This document shows positions 1 through 12,795 of a stretch of 64,000 nucleotides of DNA, in pieces (the stretch's first letter is position 1; each line of letters begins with the position of its first letter). A program made the translations under genes and the position numbers. This stretch comes from Stratiolaelaps scimitus (Eukaryota; Arthropoda; Arachnida; Mesostigmata; Laelapidae), in contig JABWDB010000047.1 in assembly GCA_019614645.1 (NCBI GenBank), positions 2,294,001 to 2,358,000 of the forward strand. Reading direction: 5' to 3'. The notes under the pieces are model-generated. The model did not search any database, was not told the origin of the DNA, and was given only the letters and a program-made list of their open reading frames with translations.

Positions 1-1955
1 CCGTTTTTGCATGACAAACGCTCTCCCGCTAACGGAGCCCGAAGGGGATGCTAATAAAATGTCGGCAGGTCTACAATCGACTATCACAGTCTATATGCGT
101 TCTCCAGTCCACCAGTACGCGATGTGTGTGAGTGCGCTCATTCTTCCCTGTGTCTGGCCCAGATAAAGCTAAGTTGGACTTCGTGCAAAGTAGTTTATTA
201 CTAAAATTTGCGCGGGGTGTATCGGCACCTTTCTACTTATTCATGCCATATGAAGGCGGGCTATATTTTAGCTCCCTGCGGACTTATACTTAAATATTAT
301 TTGTCGTGTAGCCCTGAAAGCGTCCCAGACGACCCTTCAGGAGGCATTTGTAAATGTTAAATGATTGAAGACCTACTGGACTGAAACGGCTATGAAAGAC
401 GACTATGAGAATATCGGGTATTTATCGGGTATTTTTTTACTTCATCATGCAGCCTCCTTGCTCCGGGCCTACACTTGCTGTTGAAAATAACCTCACATGT
501 AGGCGTGAGGTCTTCTACAGATGATGTAATTGTCCTGCTTCTGAAATAAATCGAGAAGAAGCGGGTACGTCTCTTGAACTTGTCTTTCCACTAGGCCAAA
601 GCGGTGTCAAGCCACGGTCACATAAATCTGTGCGCATCTCTGTCCCGTAAAGACACACACTCTACTTGGCCTATGAAGTGACTTGGTCCATTGTCGTAAT
701 GTAGAAATTAATGTAAAAACACCACGTTTATGAGTGACTTTATGTTCTCGGTTTTCTCATTCAATTTGTAACAGATTACGGCGTCCTGACTGTTCTCGAA
801 TCATTGGTTTCACATCGTGTTTTGCAAGTGCATTTCATTTTGTACCTGTGCCGGGCGGTTGGATTACACCATTGTAAAATTGCAGCTCCTTTAATAAACC
901 AACAAAACCTTTACATTTACCATGCGTGAGTCGTGGAACAGCCGGTGAACCCCCACTGCCCGCCATCCGTTTTCAAGTGAAACCCTTGAGCGTCTAACGA
1001 TATCAACTAGAAGGTTCTACCCACTGGGAGACTCCCATGAGAACTAGCTTTCAATATTCTACTAGGGAACTAAAAACAAAACAAGTAGTTAGACAAAGAA
1101 AACGAACCCTTGTCCCCGTATATCGTTATGTGCTTAGAAGTGATTTCGTTCGCCCTTCATCTCTTGCAACATTACAACTAAAAGGATGAATGTGTAAGCG
1201 CTATTCCCTTATCAAATTGGATCGCTTCGCAGATTGCGGTGATAAACAGATTATATCCGATATGGATATCTATGTGGCGCATTGACATAACTCATAGCTG
1301 CAATTATTTGTCTACCTTATCATCGGAGTCAAAGTCTCGTTTGTGACGGTACTACTTTGACGCTGCAGCCCATTCTAATATCAATCACCTGCCTTCTTTG
1401 TTAGCAAATGATATTGTTTCAGCAGAGACCCAAGGTACGGAAATATGTAGTTCTTCAGAACAACTTGATTTTCTCGCCGTTGGCATACGACATTGGGTGG
1501 ACCAGGACTCCTCACCCTCGCTTTTCTTACGGATGTTGAAGATCGCTTGTGAAGTGAAAAGGCATCTGTCGACCTATCTGATAACCCTGTTTCAAGGGTT
1601 ATCCCTTGTGCTACGAAAGAAGTAATGTGGCCGTTGTGTGGGGAGCATTCACAGAATTCCCACAGACCAGGCCGTCGAAAAATACCAGCTTGATACCTTT
1701 TTGACTTCCACATAGTGACATGCATGATGTTGTAAATTCCAAAAAGATATTTTATCGTAATATAGTAAAAAAACTTTTTTTTAAATTAAAAAGTAAAAAC
1801 GCTTTTTTTTTAATTAAAAAGTTACATTTCCTTCGTTGCGTAGCATAAACGGTGAATGCACACAAATAATAGAGTAGAATAAACGAGACCAGCTACTATC
1901 ATATATGGTGTAGATATTTCCGTGAAAATGGTTGAAGAAACAATACGTTGAACAT

Positions 1956-1986
<31 letters not shown>

Positions 1987-2479
1987 GTGGGGAGTGGGCT
2001 TACAGTAGAGTAAGTCTAACGTTTGAAAAAATATAGATTCACCGTTAGGAATCAAGTAGCCTTTCACTTAGAAAAGAAGAATTTGTTTGAACAGCAAACC
2101 CACATTTTATTACTAACTCGAAGAAGATTTTTGTCCTAACTATACGCTTACGTATGACCCTAATATAATCTTACGGTTTCCTCCCCTCGCCTATTCTATA
2201 TAGCGAAGAGACTTTATGAAAATGTTGGGAGTGATATTTGAGGCTATGTCCTCAAATAGTAGGTGAATGTTTCGGCACGCAGTGTAAATGCAATGAAACG
2301 TCAATCTGCGCACAAAGTGGCGTATCAGTATTTTTGAGCGCCACAACACAATGAATATCGCTGCTATATGCTTTGTCGTCATATTGACGTGCTAGCCATA
2401 CGCACATAGGTATGATTTTATTATTTTTAGACAAAATTTCTAAACTCCATATCAACGTGTGCCTGTCAGGGTGTAACAG
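1..2479. other. AT-rich spacer without recognisable genes
   Basis: No open frame here has convincing splice sites or family similarity. Open stretches around 1.4-1.7 kb are short, overlap on both strands and contain no motif I recognise. An (AT)n tract lies at about 1960-1986. The stretch is probably the 3' flank of the minus-strand gene that ends at 2480. Confidence 0.6.
1960..1986. repeat. (AT)n microsatellite
   Basis: A run of alternating A and T, visible directly. It is one of many such tracts in the window. Confidence 0.9.
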
Positions 2480-5400
2480 TTAAAGTTTGAGTACACTAGC
2501 GACTCGTTCGCCGTACACACAAGCCATCATGTTTCGAGCAAGAGGCAATGCCGCTTTGGTAACAGCGCCCGATACAGCATGAATTACTAACTGGGCACCA
2601 CCGCCGCCCAACTCCAGCAACTCCCGTTGACCCATCGACGTTAGCGCCTGACAAATACATAACCGAGTCGAAGTTAGATTTGATAACGTAACAACGAGAA
2701 TGTGTTGTTTCGCTTCGGCTAGGGCAGGAGGGACGTTAAAATATCGATGTAAACATTGAAGTTGGCTCGAAAGCTGCAAAACTAGAGACAATATCTCATT
2801 ATTATTATTTCTATCTTATATTATCATGACACTGAAGAGACTAGCTAACTCATCAGAAGAACCGAGAATTTTGTTTTTTTAGGTAATTATCTCATGAATT
2901 CGTAATAGCGTTTTATAGTTCTCTCGCAAACTATAATACATGTGTGACAATTTCTTTTATCTTAACCATAAAGCCAGTTACTTTCGCTTCAGCATGTCCT
3001 TATCTGTTCTAGACATTCATTTTCAAGACGATCACGAACAAATAGAAAAAGTCTAAAAAACAAATCGAATAAACGATATACCTGTGCCAATAATCGGGTC
3101 TGCTGGTTGATCTGTCGTTGCAGCCGAACGCCGGAACGAGTTAAGCACATAGGATTGGCGATCGGCACCACTGAGTAACGCGACGGGCGAAAGCACTTTT
3201 CCATATTCTGCGTTACGTGGTCAAGGATCCTATTTATGCCAAACACGACCAAAAGAAAGAGAAGATATTATTTCTTCAAGTGAATACTCTACACGGGGAT
3301 TGCTACCTCATTTATGAAGTGCTCACTATGAAACGGATAAAAATGAATTTAGTGATACGCCTCCGCCGCCGCCGCCGAACTTAACCGCGGCTGGAAATTG
3401 CAAGAGCTCCAAAGAGACGGACGACCTGCAGATGCGGGCGGTGGATGGAAGCTCTAAATCAGAAATTGGAAGGGGGTGCAACAAAAGGTAGTCGTTTTTT
3501 CTTCTCCTCATATAACGGTAAGCAAATAACAGCTAAGAAAAATTACTACAGGATAAGAGCTCGGTTCATGTGCACTAAACTATATCTGCCCTTCTTTCAA
3601 TACGCGACAAAGCGCTATACTTACAGGTCTCGCATTTGAACGAAGTGCTCCTCAGTTCGATTAAGTGTTACGTTGACGACAAATTTAGATGAAAGGCGTA
3701 AAGCAGTAGCGAGATCACCCTGCGGAATGTGTAGACATCCAAAACTGAACACTTTTATTAAGTACTTGTGTATTAGAGACTGGGCAGCAAATATGAGAAG
3801 TACCGTTTGTCAGGCGTTAGTTTAGTATAGCTTGCCTATGGCATAGATTTTCTTTATAAACTACTTCAGAATGGCCCCTATGAACTTACGCCATTTTCAT
3901 AATGAATGGCCCCTATAAACGTACTGTTTTCATAATAGTCGTACGATTTAGATAGCAATTTCATGAGGGGTTCGTGTCTTCCTTCTATTATGAACAGCGG
4001 AACAGCTTAGAAAGAGGTGTAATTTGTTCAATACCGTTCCAGTCGTTTGCATGACACATTGTCTGTCTGATATCGATATCTCTAGTGGAAACTTAGCCAA
4101 GCAGTTGGGTGTGATTGTATACTATTTAATATATAATTGTATGCACATAAGTGTGCAGTAAGTGTGAAAATAAACAGAGGTGGTTAATAATTAGTGAGGA
4201 CAACTTGTACCTTCGCTGTTCCAATTTCATCAGTGAGATTCTGTCGATTCCGCTGAACCACGTGGGTGGCACAAGCGCGTAACGTTGAATTCGAGCCTGG
4301 AAGCACCCCGACATGATTTATAACAGACGACGCCTCATCTGAGCATGTTTGAGCTCTAATAGCTATAGTACTTTCTGTGTGGATTGTTTGTTATTTTTCG
4401 TCTTCATACGAGTAGTGATGACAATCAGTGTGTCTGTGTGTGTGTGTCCTACTGCAAAACATTGGACTTGACATTTATTCAGTGAAGGCGTTTACTGAAG
4501 AGGGCATTTAAGGTGAAACGAAAGTTATTTACCGAGTAGATCTACAATGGCATATTCAATAACGAGGTAAGCCAAGCATTTCAAGGCAAGCCGTATCATA
4601 TATGGCGAGCCCGCCGGAGTGGTACGTGGTATGTCTCCTACGCCTTGCAATCGTAGGAGACATGTAGGTGCACGGGTTCGATCCCCGCAGTTGCGCATTT
4701 GCATTCAAGGGGGGGGGACCCGTCTAATGAAGCAACGCCGAAAGCAGTACCGAGTACTATCAATATATAGAGCTGTGGGTCGGGTCGGAAATTTGAAAAG
4801 ATACGAAGCTGATAAAAACAGATACTACCAATGTGGTCTTAGCCACGGCCAAAAGAGCCAAAGCGAGCGATACCTCGATTTTGTCCTTTAGTTGACCAAC
4901 GATCTAAGCTGTGTCAAGCTGTCCATCCATCAAGGAAGAACAATGCCAATCATTACCTGCCGTTTTATAGCGTACACTGCCTTAGCAGTGAAATCAGGAT
5001 GTCTCCTGAGCACAATGTTACGGGTCAAAATGAATATAGATATACATCCACCTTCATTTCGAAGGTAGGCAGAGATTGTAGATTTTATGCGCTCTGAATT
5101 CTACTACTGACTCCCGTGAATTGGGTTGCGATAAACGGAATTCTATCAAATGCGTCACAAATCTTGTCAAAAACCCGGGACGCAGGCTAAATATTACAGG
5201 ATATCACTATCACTATTTCATGCTGTAACATTCCAGCTGATTCATTTCTACGAACGATGCAGCCAATAGAACACCATGGTAATAATAGTAGTGTCGAAGA
5301 CAACCGAATAACCAAGAATCTTTTTATTTGCGTGTATCTGCAGTACTTCATGTAGCACCTTACTGCCTACAACAACAAATTCCCAAGCTGTGCGTTCTTA

Positions 5401-5533
5401 TAGAAGATGAGTCCTACATGAGATACTCACTTGCTCGAGCACTGGCTTCGGTTACAATCATTAGTAGAACTACGCCGTACACAGACGAAGCTGGAACCGT
5501 CATCATTGATATCGATAATAGCTCAGAGGATGC
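2480..5533 (-). CDS. unidentified multi-exon gene, 3' part
   Basis: I do not recognise this protein. Exons that join in phase, in transcript order, are 4207-4305 (begins after CAG at the right end, ends before GTACAAG, about 32 codons including NLTDEIGTAK), 3634-3701 (GDLATALRLSS..., ends before GTAAGTATAG), a glycine-rich exon near 3365-3409 (SSVSLELLQFPAAVKF then six Gly), 3082-3207 (EYGKVLSPVALLSGADRQ...) and terminal exon 2480-2781 (LQLSSQLQCLHRYFNVPP... ending VASVLKL, TAA). The joins 4207-4305 to 3634-3701, 3634-3701 to the Gly-rich exon, and 3082-3207 to 2480-2781 close in phase with good splice sites. The link from the Gly-rich exon to 3082-3207 works only with a weak GC donor (GAG|GCGTAT), so an exon may be missing. 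Further coding-like exons at about 4961-5011 and 5431-5533 (SSVYGVVLLMIVTEASARA, donor CAA|GTGAGTAT) probably belong upstream. The C-terminal exon is helix-rich and resembles an alpha-solenoid end. Exon edges at the 5' end are approximate. Confidence 0.45.
3869..3937. repeat. 35-bp imperfect direct repeat, two copies
   Basis: Two copies begin with GAATGGCCCCTAT at 3869 and 3904 and both end in TTTTCATAAT. They lie in an intron of the unidentified minus-strand gene. I see no function. Confidence 0.75.
4608..4700 (+). repeat. tRNA-derived SINE-like element
   Basis: An A-box-like GCCGGAGTGG near 4612 and a good B box, GGGTTCGATCCCC, near 4674-4686 have the spacing of a RNA polymerase III internal promoter. 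In place of a 5-bp anticodon stem there is a perfect 12-bp inverted repeat (4631-4642 with 4652-4663) around a 9-nt loop. A G-run follows at about 4709-4717. There is no clean acceptor stem, so it is not a functional tRNA. It is probably a retroposed tRNA-derived SINE or tRNA pseudogene inside an intron of the minus-strand gene. Confidence 0.6.
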
Positions 5534-5599
5534 CTTTTGAAATCACAGTTCAGAACGTTTTCAACGCGACGGCTGGGAATTGGTCATTACTGACTCGAT

Positions 5600-7333
5600 T
5601 TTTCCATACGTAAATGGCTGCGTCTTTATTTGAAGTACTCGAGACAAAGAGTACGCGATACACGCATGCGATCGTGTGTGTAAGTTTACGAAAATTGAAA
5701 ATTTTTGTTACCCTTATAGGGGTAGTTTGCACGCCAAGCGTCGTGCAAATGTCTATTGACACATCAGAAGAAAAATCAGTGCACCACTGAACACGAGTGC
5801 ACGTCCCTTGCTGCGCAAATGCAGGAACAACATGGTATGGGGTGTAGTTGCTATTTTTTTTAGTGGACAGAGCTTCGGAAAGGATGCGCGTGTCAGTTAT
5901 GTCGTGTCGAAAATGTTCAACGTTTTGTTAAATGTTGTGACTATTCAAATTGATAAAAAATGAGCAGGCGTTACTCGAACAAATTGTGGCGAGGTCAAAA
6001 CGTTTCGTCATAAGCAAGGATCAAGGGTGGAAACTGCTGATGGGAATAGTTTGCGTGATGAAGCGCTTGCAATCAATGATCTATTTTGTTAGATGCCAAC
6101 GCGAACGTCACTGCCAATATAGTTCTAGTTTGGGATATAGACGTCGACGGAGCACCACCGTTGAATCCACTTCAAAGTGTGACCGTTTATTTGATAGTAT
6201 TATAATAACAACAACAGATTAATTTGAACACAAAGTAAACGCACTTTGAAAAATTTGTATATCAATGTAGTTTGATCTTGGCGGTTTGTCGTTTAGTTTG
6301 TTGGTTAGAGTTCTATCGAATAATCAGATATCGACACAAGTCCGTTCGAGCATTTCAGAATAATGGTAATATTAGTTATAATAATAACAATAATCGTTGT
6401 GGTTGGCCACCACTTTCATCACTTTGGTCACCTTAAGATTGCTGCGACCTATCAAGATTTCAACCAAAGTTTGGCCTACGCTGAAATGGCTTTTCGTGGC
6501 ACTATTTTTCGTTTTTTCCTCGGTGAGTGTAGATTTATTTAGGAAAAAACCTATACAAATTTCCCTCTGCAAATGTCAAACTTTCACCAACCGAGTGTAG
6601 GCGTTCTAAGGCGTTTGAATTATCTGCATTGAACACACACATATATATACAGACTATGTGCTACTGTGCTTTACTGTTTATTTGACGAACGCCAATGTTA
6701 TCGCGTCAATTTTTTGTATTTGAGTAAACCATTCGAGCAATCATCCACAGAGATCGAGCGCGCCCAGCCAAATAGAGGTTGGCAAACGCTCCAGAATGAG
6801 ACCGCAACAACATCAAGAACAACAGCAGCATTAAGCTGGTTACCACTTGTGGTCATTGCGGACGCCGCAGACCGCTGGAGCACGACCCCGCACTTCGGCG
6901 ACGATTGCGGGAATAATCAGTACGACCCCAATGTTGGTCGTCAGCGGATTTAACACATCATCAATCGTCAGTGATATTTGTGTATTTGTGCGGGATCAAT
7001 GCTCAATTTTGAACGATTTTAGCCATTTTATACCCCAAGTAAATAGCCTTCTAACTAAGTTATATCGATTATTGTCCCTTGTGTAGCGAACCTGCGAAGG
7101 AGACGATACCCATTGCTGGGTTATTGCCTGAGCACGGCTTTTGTAGACTTTTTATCTATGTGTCACCTGTGGCTCATGCATATCAGCTAGCCTAATAAAT
7201 TGCGCCTTGGTGGACACGTACAAAACGAGCCTGGCGTTGCCTTAAGGCACCAAGGTTGTCCCATGCTTGTCATAACAGGAAATCGTATGAGGGTCCCTCC
7301 AAAATGTACCGATCATTCTCAGATATATGTATG

Positions 7334-7365
<32 letters not shown>

Positions 7366-8000
7366 TATATCATACGAACATAGCGCTAATCAAATTCCCA
7401 TTTCTCTAAACGCCAAACACCACTGGCAGACTGAAAACTGAAACTACTAAATTCTGTAAAATATATAGTTTCGGTGTACAACAATGGTTTGCATTGATAA
7501 ACTCATAAATAATGAGATATTTTTCGCCGTGATGTGTCGAAGTTTCTCACCCCCATCATGCTCCACAATGAATGCGACCCACTGATCGTCACGAAGTTAC
7601 ACGGTATACTAATTAGACCGCACTATTTAAGATGAACGTGGGGCCTTTATTTAACATTATTTAACACAGCATAACGGCCAGTCGTTGTAGCGTTTCATCC
7701 CGTCCAGCATGGTTAAATATCTCAAAGAGCTATATTTCATTACAAAAAAAACGAAGTGGCGATACGCACGTAGATATTTCCGCGGAATTTAAAGCTTTTA
7801 AAACAAATCGTTTGAAGCATATTATCATCGTTCCTCTAACCATATTCACAAAAGACAATCGTAACATTTCCTTGCATTTTAAATAAATGTCTAATACACC
7901 TAAAAATATATATATATACATATACATATATTTATATATCTGTATCTCTCTCTCTCTTGGTCCCTCTTCGAATCTAGCCTCTCTCCGCTTAGCCTCCCTC
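5600..8000. other. spacer or intron with scattered weak exon-like stretches
   Basis: Mostly AT-rich. Minus-strand coding-like stretches near 6130-6190 and 6850-6950 (for example GVVLIIPAIVAEVRGR) could be further upstream exons of the gene ending at 2480, but I could not join them in phase. Compound AT/GT microsatellites lie at about 7322-7370 and 7905-7940. Confidence 0.4.
7322..7370. repeat. (AT)n microsatellite with GT interruptions
   Basis: Alternating AT interrupted by single GT steps, visible directly. Confidence 0.9.
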
Positions 8001-8389
8001 GTTGCTAGCCGCCTTCCCCTCGTGTCCTACGGCTCACTCAATAGGGAGACCCTCTCCCATTTCTTTGCCGATCGCTAAAGCAACACTCGAAGCTGTTCGC
8101 CAACAGCGCCGGTACTACTCAGCGCAGCAGGCTCAGTATTCGCAGGCACAAGGGATAAGAGGAGTAGCAGTCCATCAGCTGATTTTAAGCCGAGAAGGCT
8201 ACACGTCACGGAGTCACACTACTCCACTCTCGAGACAGGCAGCGACAACATAGATCGAACGATATAACCACTGCCACAACTGCAATGGCACCACTGCGCG
8301 AACGGTTGCCACCTGCCTCCTGCAGTTAGCTGGCTAAGTGGCCAGTTCTCACGTGCGGCAGGGCGCGTTATGTGAGCGTGTGTGTGTTT

Positions 8390-9510
8390 GCTTTTGTGTC
8401 ACAAGATCAGATGGAGGAGAGTCTCCGGAGTGAATGTGTCAAATAGCCGGAGCCGGGTGTGACAGCCAGCGGGAATCACGGTTGTGTTCAGTGGTTGTTT
8501 CACGCTGCAGTGATGCTGCTGCTGCCGGCTGCAGTGGTGGCGGTGATGGTGGAGGAACTGGGTACTCCTTTCCACTTTCCGTGTGAGTCCTGATACAGTC
8601 CGTCCCAGCGGCTGAAGGAAACTGACGGCGCCAGGGTCGCTACTGCTGTGTGTGTGTCTGCGTCGAAAGGACAGGGAAAAAAATAGCTATCGATGAACAA
8701 CGAGGCAGTTCGGAACAACACTCTTCTGCGACAACGGGCCGGTCGCACTGCTTTGTGCTAGAGGTACGGCATCAACATACAACACAAATCGTGGTATATT
8801 AACGAGCGCTGCAATTACAGTAATGCGTATTAAGTTCTCGTAATCTGTCTCACAGAAACAGATACTTACTTAAGAAGAAGAAGAAGAAACATCGAAAAGG
8901 ATCTAATAGTGATAAGTGTAGCTGCTGTCTGCTCAGTCTTTATACTTAAATATGGACAGGATGAAAAACTGCCGCTTTAGTAGCTGCGCTGGTTAGCTTC
9001 AGCTGTATGGGGAACCCATGAAAGGCTCAGACTGTGGAACTGACCAACAGGGCTGGTGCTCGTGGTAGATAAGCAGGAGAAGCGCTCGTGAGATGGCGAT
9101 CCCTTAGTTCACGAGCGGAAACACGGATGTTGTGAAAAAATCGGCAAACTGAAATGTGGCGTCGAAGTCGCAGCGAGCGACTGCCTATAGTAAACTTGTG
9201 ATTTTATCTAGAGCAGAAGTTCCATTGTGTGAATTCTCTCCTGCGACGAGCAGGAGGCAACTTTGTCAATTTTGGCACTGGCTTGTGTTTATACTACAGC
9301 TGATATCTGCAAATTTTACTGTATACATGGATGTTTACTCTCTAGATAATACCCATAAAGAGGTCACTATGATTTGCGGGATCACATTGATATATTGATT
9401 ATTACTAATATAAGAATCAGAATCATGGTAGTAAGGTAGTGAATTTAATTTTACAGGTGACCGAGAGTGAAAAAATAGCGAAGATTTAACTCCATTTCAA
9501 CTGGTTAGAG
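8390..9510 (+). promoter_or_regulatory. probable 5' UTR and upstream region of mevalonate kinase
   Basis: The stretch from about 8.0 to 8.76 kb is GC-richer than its surroundings. A plausible 5' UTR exon ends at 8763 (GAG|GTACGG). The acceptor TTTTACAG at 9449-9456 lies 54 bp before the start codon at 9511. A single 5' UTR intron of about 0.7 kb (8764-9456) is therefore likely. This is inferred from splice signals only; I found no convincing TATA box or initiator. Confidence 0.3.
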
Positions 9511-12500
9511 ATGGAATTCAAAGTTAGTGTCCCGGGAAAGGTCATTTTACACGGAGAACACTCTGTCGTCTATGGCAAGGTAGGCATCACCAATACCAGG
9601 TCACATTATGGCTAATAGATAAACTCTACTAGACTATCAATGATTACGATGAGGGTAGTCAACTTCTGGAGTAAACTTAACTATGTATTTATCAGAGGCG
9701 TATACATATCCGACGTCCAGCCATGGTATGCAGTCCACGTTTAGGAACCAATTGAACTGTGCATAAAAATTATTCATCCTATTAAAAATTGGAAATTTGA
9801 CTGAAGTTTTTTTATTTAGTAGTAGTAGTAGCATTTCAAAGCGAGTATTTGACTACTCTGTTGCGAGAGCTGCAGAATCATGCGTACTGTGACTTGCTGC
9901 CATAATATCGGTCGATTACTGTTTGCTATACAAATTCATCACAAACATAGTGAATTTCTCTGCAGGCAGCGGTGGCCGCGGCAATTGGTCTGCGTACGGA
10001 GGCTGAGGTGAAACCGTCGGCAGATGTGGTCCTGAACTTAAAGGATTTCAGCCAAATTTTTACGTGGAAACTCGAACAGTTCGAAAAACTCGACGTCAAT
10101 TTTGGTAAGTTGTCTGCGGTTTGTATTGGATTTTTATTCTCTGTTATTGCATTTAACCACACATACAGCATTGATTTCGGGCCGAACTATTCTATTAAAC
10201 AATCACACGTATGCGTTTACAACAATATAGATATCTTAATTTACCCCAATCGTTTAGAATAGATGTTCGCATGTCACGGCCCACAATTTATCCAATGTCA
10301 CCGGCTTGAATGATCACTGATTCGTATTGTTCTACTTTTATGCTGTTTTTAGGGGATGGTGAAGTAGCCCTTCCTTCGGACGATGTCCTGAAGGGTCTTC
10401 GAAGCGCATTTAACATTCAGCCAGACACAAAATGGCAGGGAAGTCTGGTCACATTTCTCTTCCTCTACAACGGCATCGCTCGAAAGCAATCGAAAAGGTT
10501 AACTGACTGAGGTCAGCGCTCGATGTGGAACTGAGATCTCTGTTGTTCTCTGCATTTAGGTTCTCATTTATCCTATTGAATTATATGGGGGTTTTTATTC
10601 GATTACCGTGAATGACAACTCTTATCATCGATGAGATGAGGAAATGCGCAATCGGATCGACGAGGAAAATCAAAGAGTAGTTGATAAATTGAGGAAGAAC
10701 CTTTTTGCCGTGACGCCACAAAATCGCAGACGCTCGGTAAAAATGTGTGTATGTCGCATTAGCAATGGTATTGATTAGCCAGTCGACTTTGGTTGATGAA
10801 GTTTTATTTGAATTGAATTAGTTCCTTGTGACAACTCTGGCAACTCACCGCAATACAATTCCTTAATGGATGTATTTGAGTTTGCTGCTAGAAACTTCCC
10901 GAGCGTTCAACAACTGACCTAACCAATCTGTCTGTTCTGTTGCCAAATTTTCCACAGAAGTTTCCATCCAGTTGAAGTGACCATATCTTCAACTTTGCCA
11001 ATTGGCGCTGGCCTGGGTTCATCGGCGGCTTATTCGGTCTCTGTGGCAGCCTCCCTTTTGCGGCTGTTCGGGGCAGTTCCCGTTAAAGCAGGTGTCCCTG
11101 CTAAGGAGGTATATGATCTGGTGTTCCGATTCTGTTATGCGTAACCGATCAAAGATTGACGCGTCAAGAGACGGACGCTATGAGCAACTAGCTACTATAT
11201 ACGACAGCTCAGACGATGGGAGCTATTAACAGTGGCTCTCGTTTGCCTGCTTGCAGGATCTGGAGACGATTAGTAAGTGGGCTTTCCAGTCCGAAGTGAT
11301 TCTCCATGGAAAACCTTCGGGAATCGACAACTCGATCTGCACCTTCGGCGGTGCATTACTCTTCCAAAAAGGACGCATTCAGGAGATCAATTCGAAGTTC
11401 GTAGTTAACCTCCTTACATTGCATTGGGTGTCTCATATTATGCTATTTACAGCGCCCTACCGGCTGCTATGATGACTCGTAGAGTGCGACAACTGACTGA
11501 GATGTTCGTAGTTAACCTCCTTACATTGCATTGGGTGTCTCATATTATGCTATTTACAGCGCCCTACCGGCTGCTATGATGACTCGTAGAGTGCGACAAC
11601 TGACTGAGATGTGTACCTTTTTTTAAGTTTTACCATACGATATTCAATCGCCAATTGGAAAAATGAAGATTTCAAGGGATAGTTATATCTATAAGTGTTT
11701 AAAGCTAATTCGCTGGCACATTCACTATCTAGGGCAAGTCCATTCGCATACATGCACATGCTACCAAACCCCACATCCGCTGTTTAAAATACGATGAGCG
11801 CACGTTCGTTCATTCCCCATCACAGGGTGCCATTGTACCGTGTTCTACTGGTGAACACCCAGGTCCCGCGTAACACGCGAGCACTTGTGGCTCGCGTCAA
11901 GGACCGCGTCGAACGTCAACCAACAGTTATGGCGTCCACATTCGAGGCGATGGACGAAATCGCCTGGCAAACGTGGCGTATATTAAAGGCGAACAGTGCT
12001 CCAACCGAGGGTGCAGCGCCTGCGGAGTCAACGACGAAAGGATCCGTAGACGTTAAGAGCAACGAGGAACTTTATGAATTTGCTGCCGTAAGTTGTCACT
12101 GCTCTCTTCACTGATTCTGCCTCTGTTTTAGAGGACGATGGGAGACGACTTATCATAAGGGGAACGACTACTTGTCATACTGATCACTTTGATTTGTTGA
12201 CACTTGCGCAGATAATGTGACCTCTGATCGGTGATGGTTATTAACTGATCCAGTTGCAATCGCATATTTGTAGTCTTCTATAAATTTCCTCTAAAAATCA
12301 TCTGTCATTTCTGTCATTGTACAGGAGCTGATTTCGATGAACCACCATCTACTAAACGCTATTGGGGTGGGCCATCCAATTCTCGATCGTATCGTCACCG
12401 TGGCTGGAACTGTGGGATTGTCGGCAAAGTTGACCGGTGCTGGAGGTGGAGGTTGTGGCTTCATTCTGCTCGGCATTGGCGAAGATAAGGAGAAGAAGAA

Positions 12501-12795
12501 GAACGTCAGGGTAAGCAAAAACCATTCATCAGAGGAGCACTTGCCGTGAATTATCCGTATTCTTTGTCGTTTGTTTGCAAGTTACACTACTCGCAATTGT
12601 GGTGGATAGATATATATCGCCGCAAAACATTCATAGAAAATTTTACATAATACATAAAAAAAAATTTGTGCACTTTTAGTAACTCTACCTGTTCTTTTTT
12701 CTGTACAGGTGGATAATTTACGAGAGTTGCTATCGAAGGAAGGCCTTCAATTTTGGACGGTTGATATGGGCTGTGCCGGAGTATCGTTCAGCTAG
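9511..12795 (+). CDS. MVK: mevalonate kinase (EC 2.7.1.36), 8 coding exons
   Basis: GHMP-family kinase that phosphorylates mevalonate to 5-phosphomevalonate in the isoprenoid pathway, in cytosol or peroxisome. Coding exons are 9511-9579, 9966-10104, 10353-10497, 10958-11108, 11257-11396, 11826-12087, 12325-12510 and 12709-12795. All phases close and give 392 aa, against 396 in human. Residues 8-22 carry the N-terminal motif PGKVILHGEHSVVYG with the conserved Lys10. Residues 132-142 are the ATP-binding loop PIGAGLGSSAA. The family Asp is in KPSGIDN (Asp192). Residues 339-346 are the C-terminal glycine motif TGAGGGGC. VLLVNTQVPRNTRALV matches the family core. ATG at 9511 is chosen because it gives the family N-terminus with no leader. 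Intron 5 carries a 107-bp tandem duplication that starts at the donor. Confidence 0.97.
11397..11612. repeat. 107-bp perfect tandem duplication in MVK intron 5
   Basis: Bases 11397-11503 are repeated without visible change at 11504-11610, and two more bases match beyond. The first base of copy 1 is the first base of the intron: the phase-2 donor is AA|GTTCGT at 11396/11397. Copy 2 therefore contains a second GTTCGT, preceded by GAGAT instead of coding sequence. Identity of the copies implies a recent duplication or an assembly artefact. Confidence 0.93.

Noticed and set aside
4619..4891. 90-codon plus-strand frame over the tRNA-like element
   Set aside because: It runs through SINE-like sequence and a G-run, has no family similarity and no splice signals.
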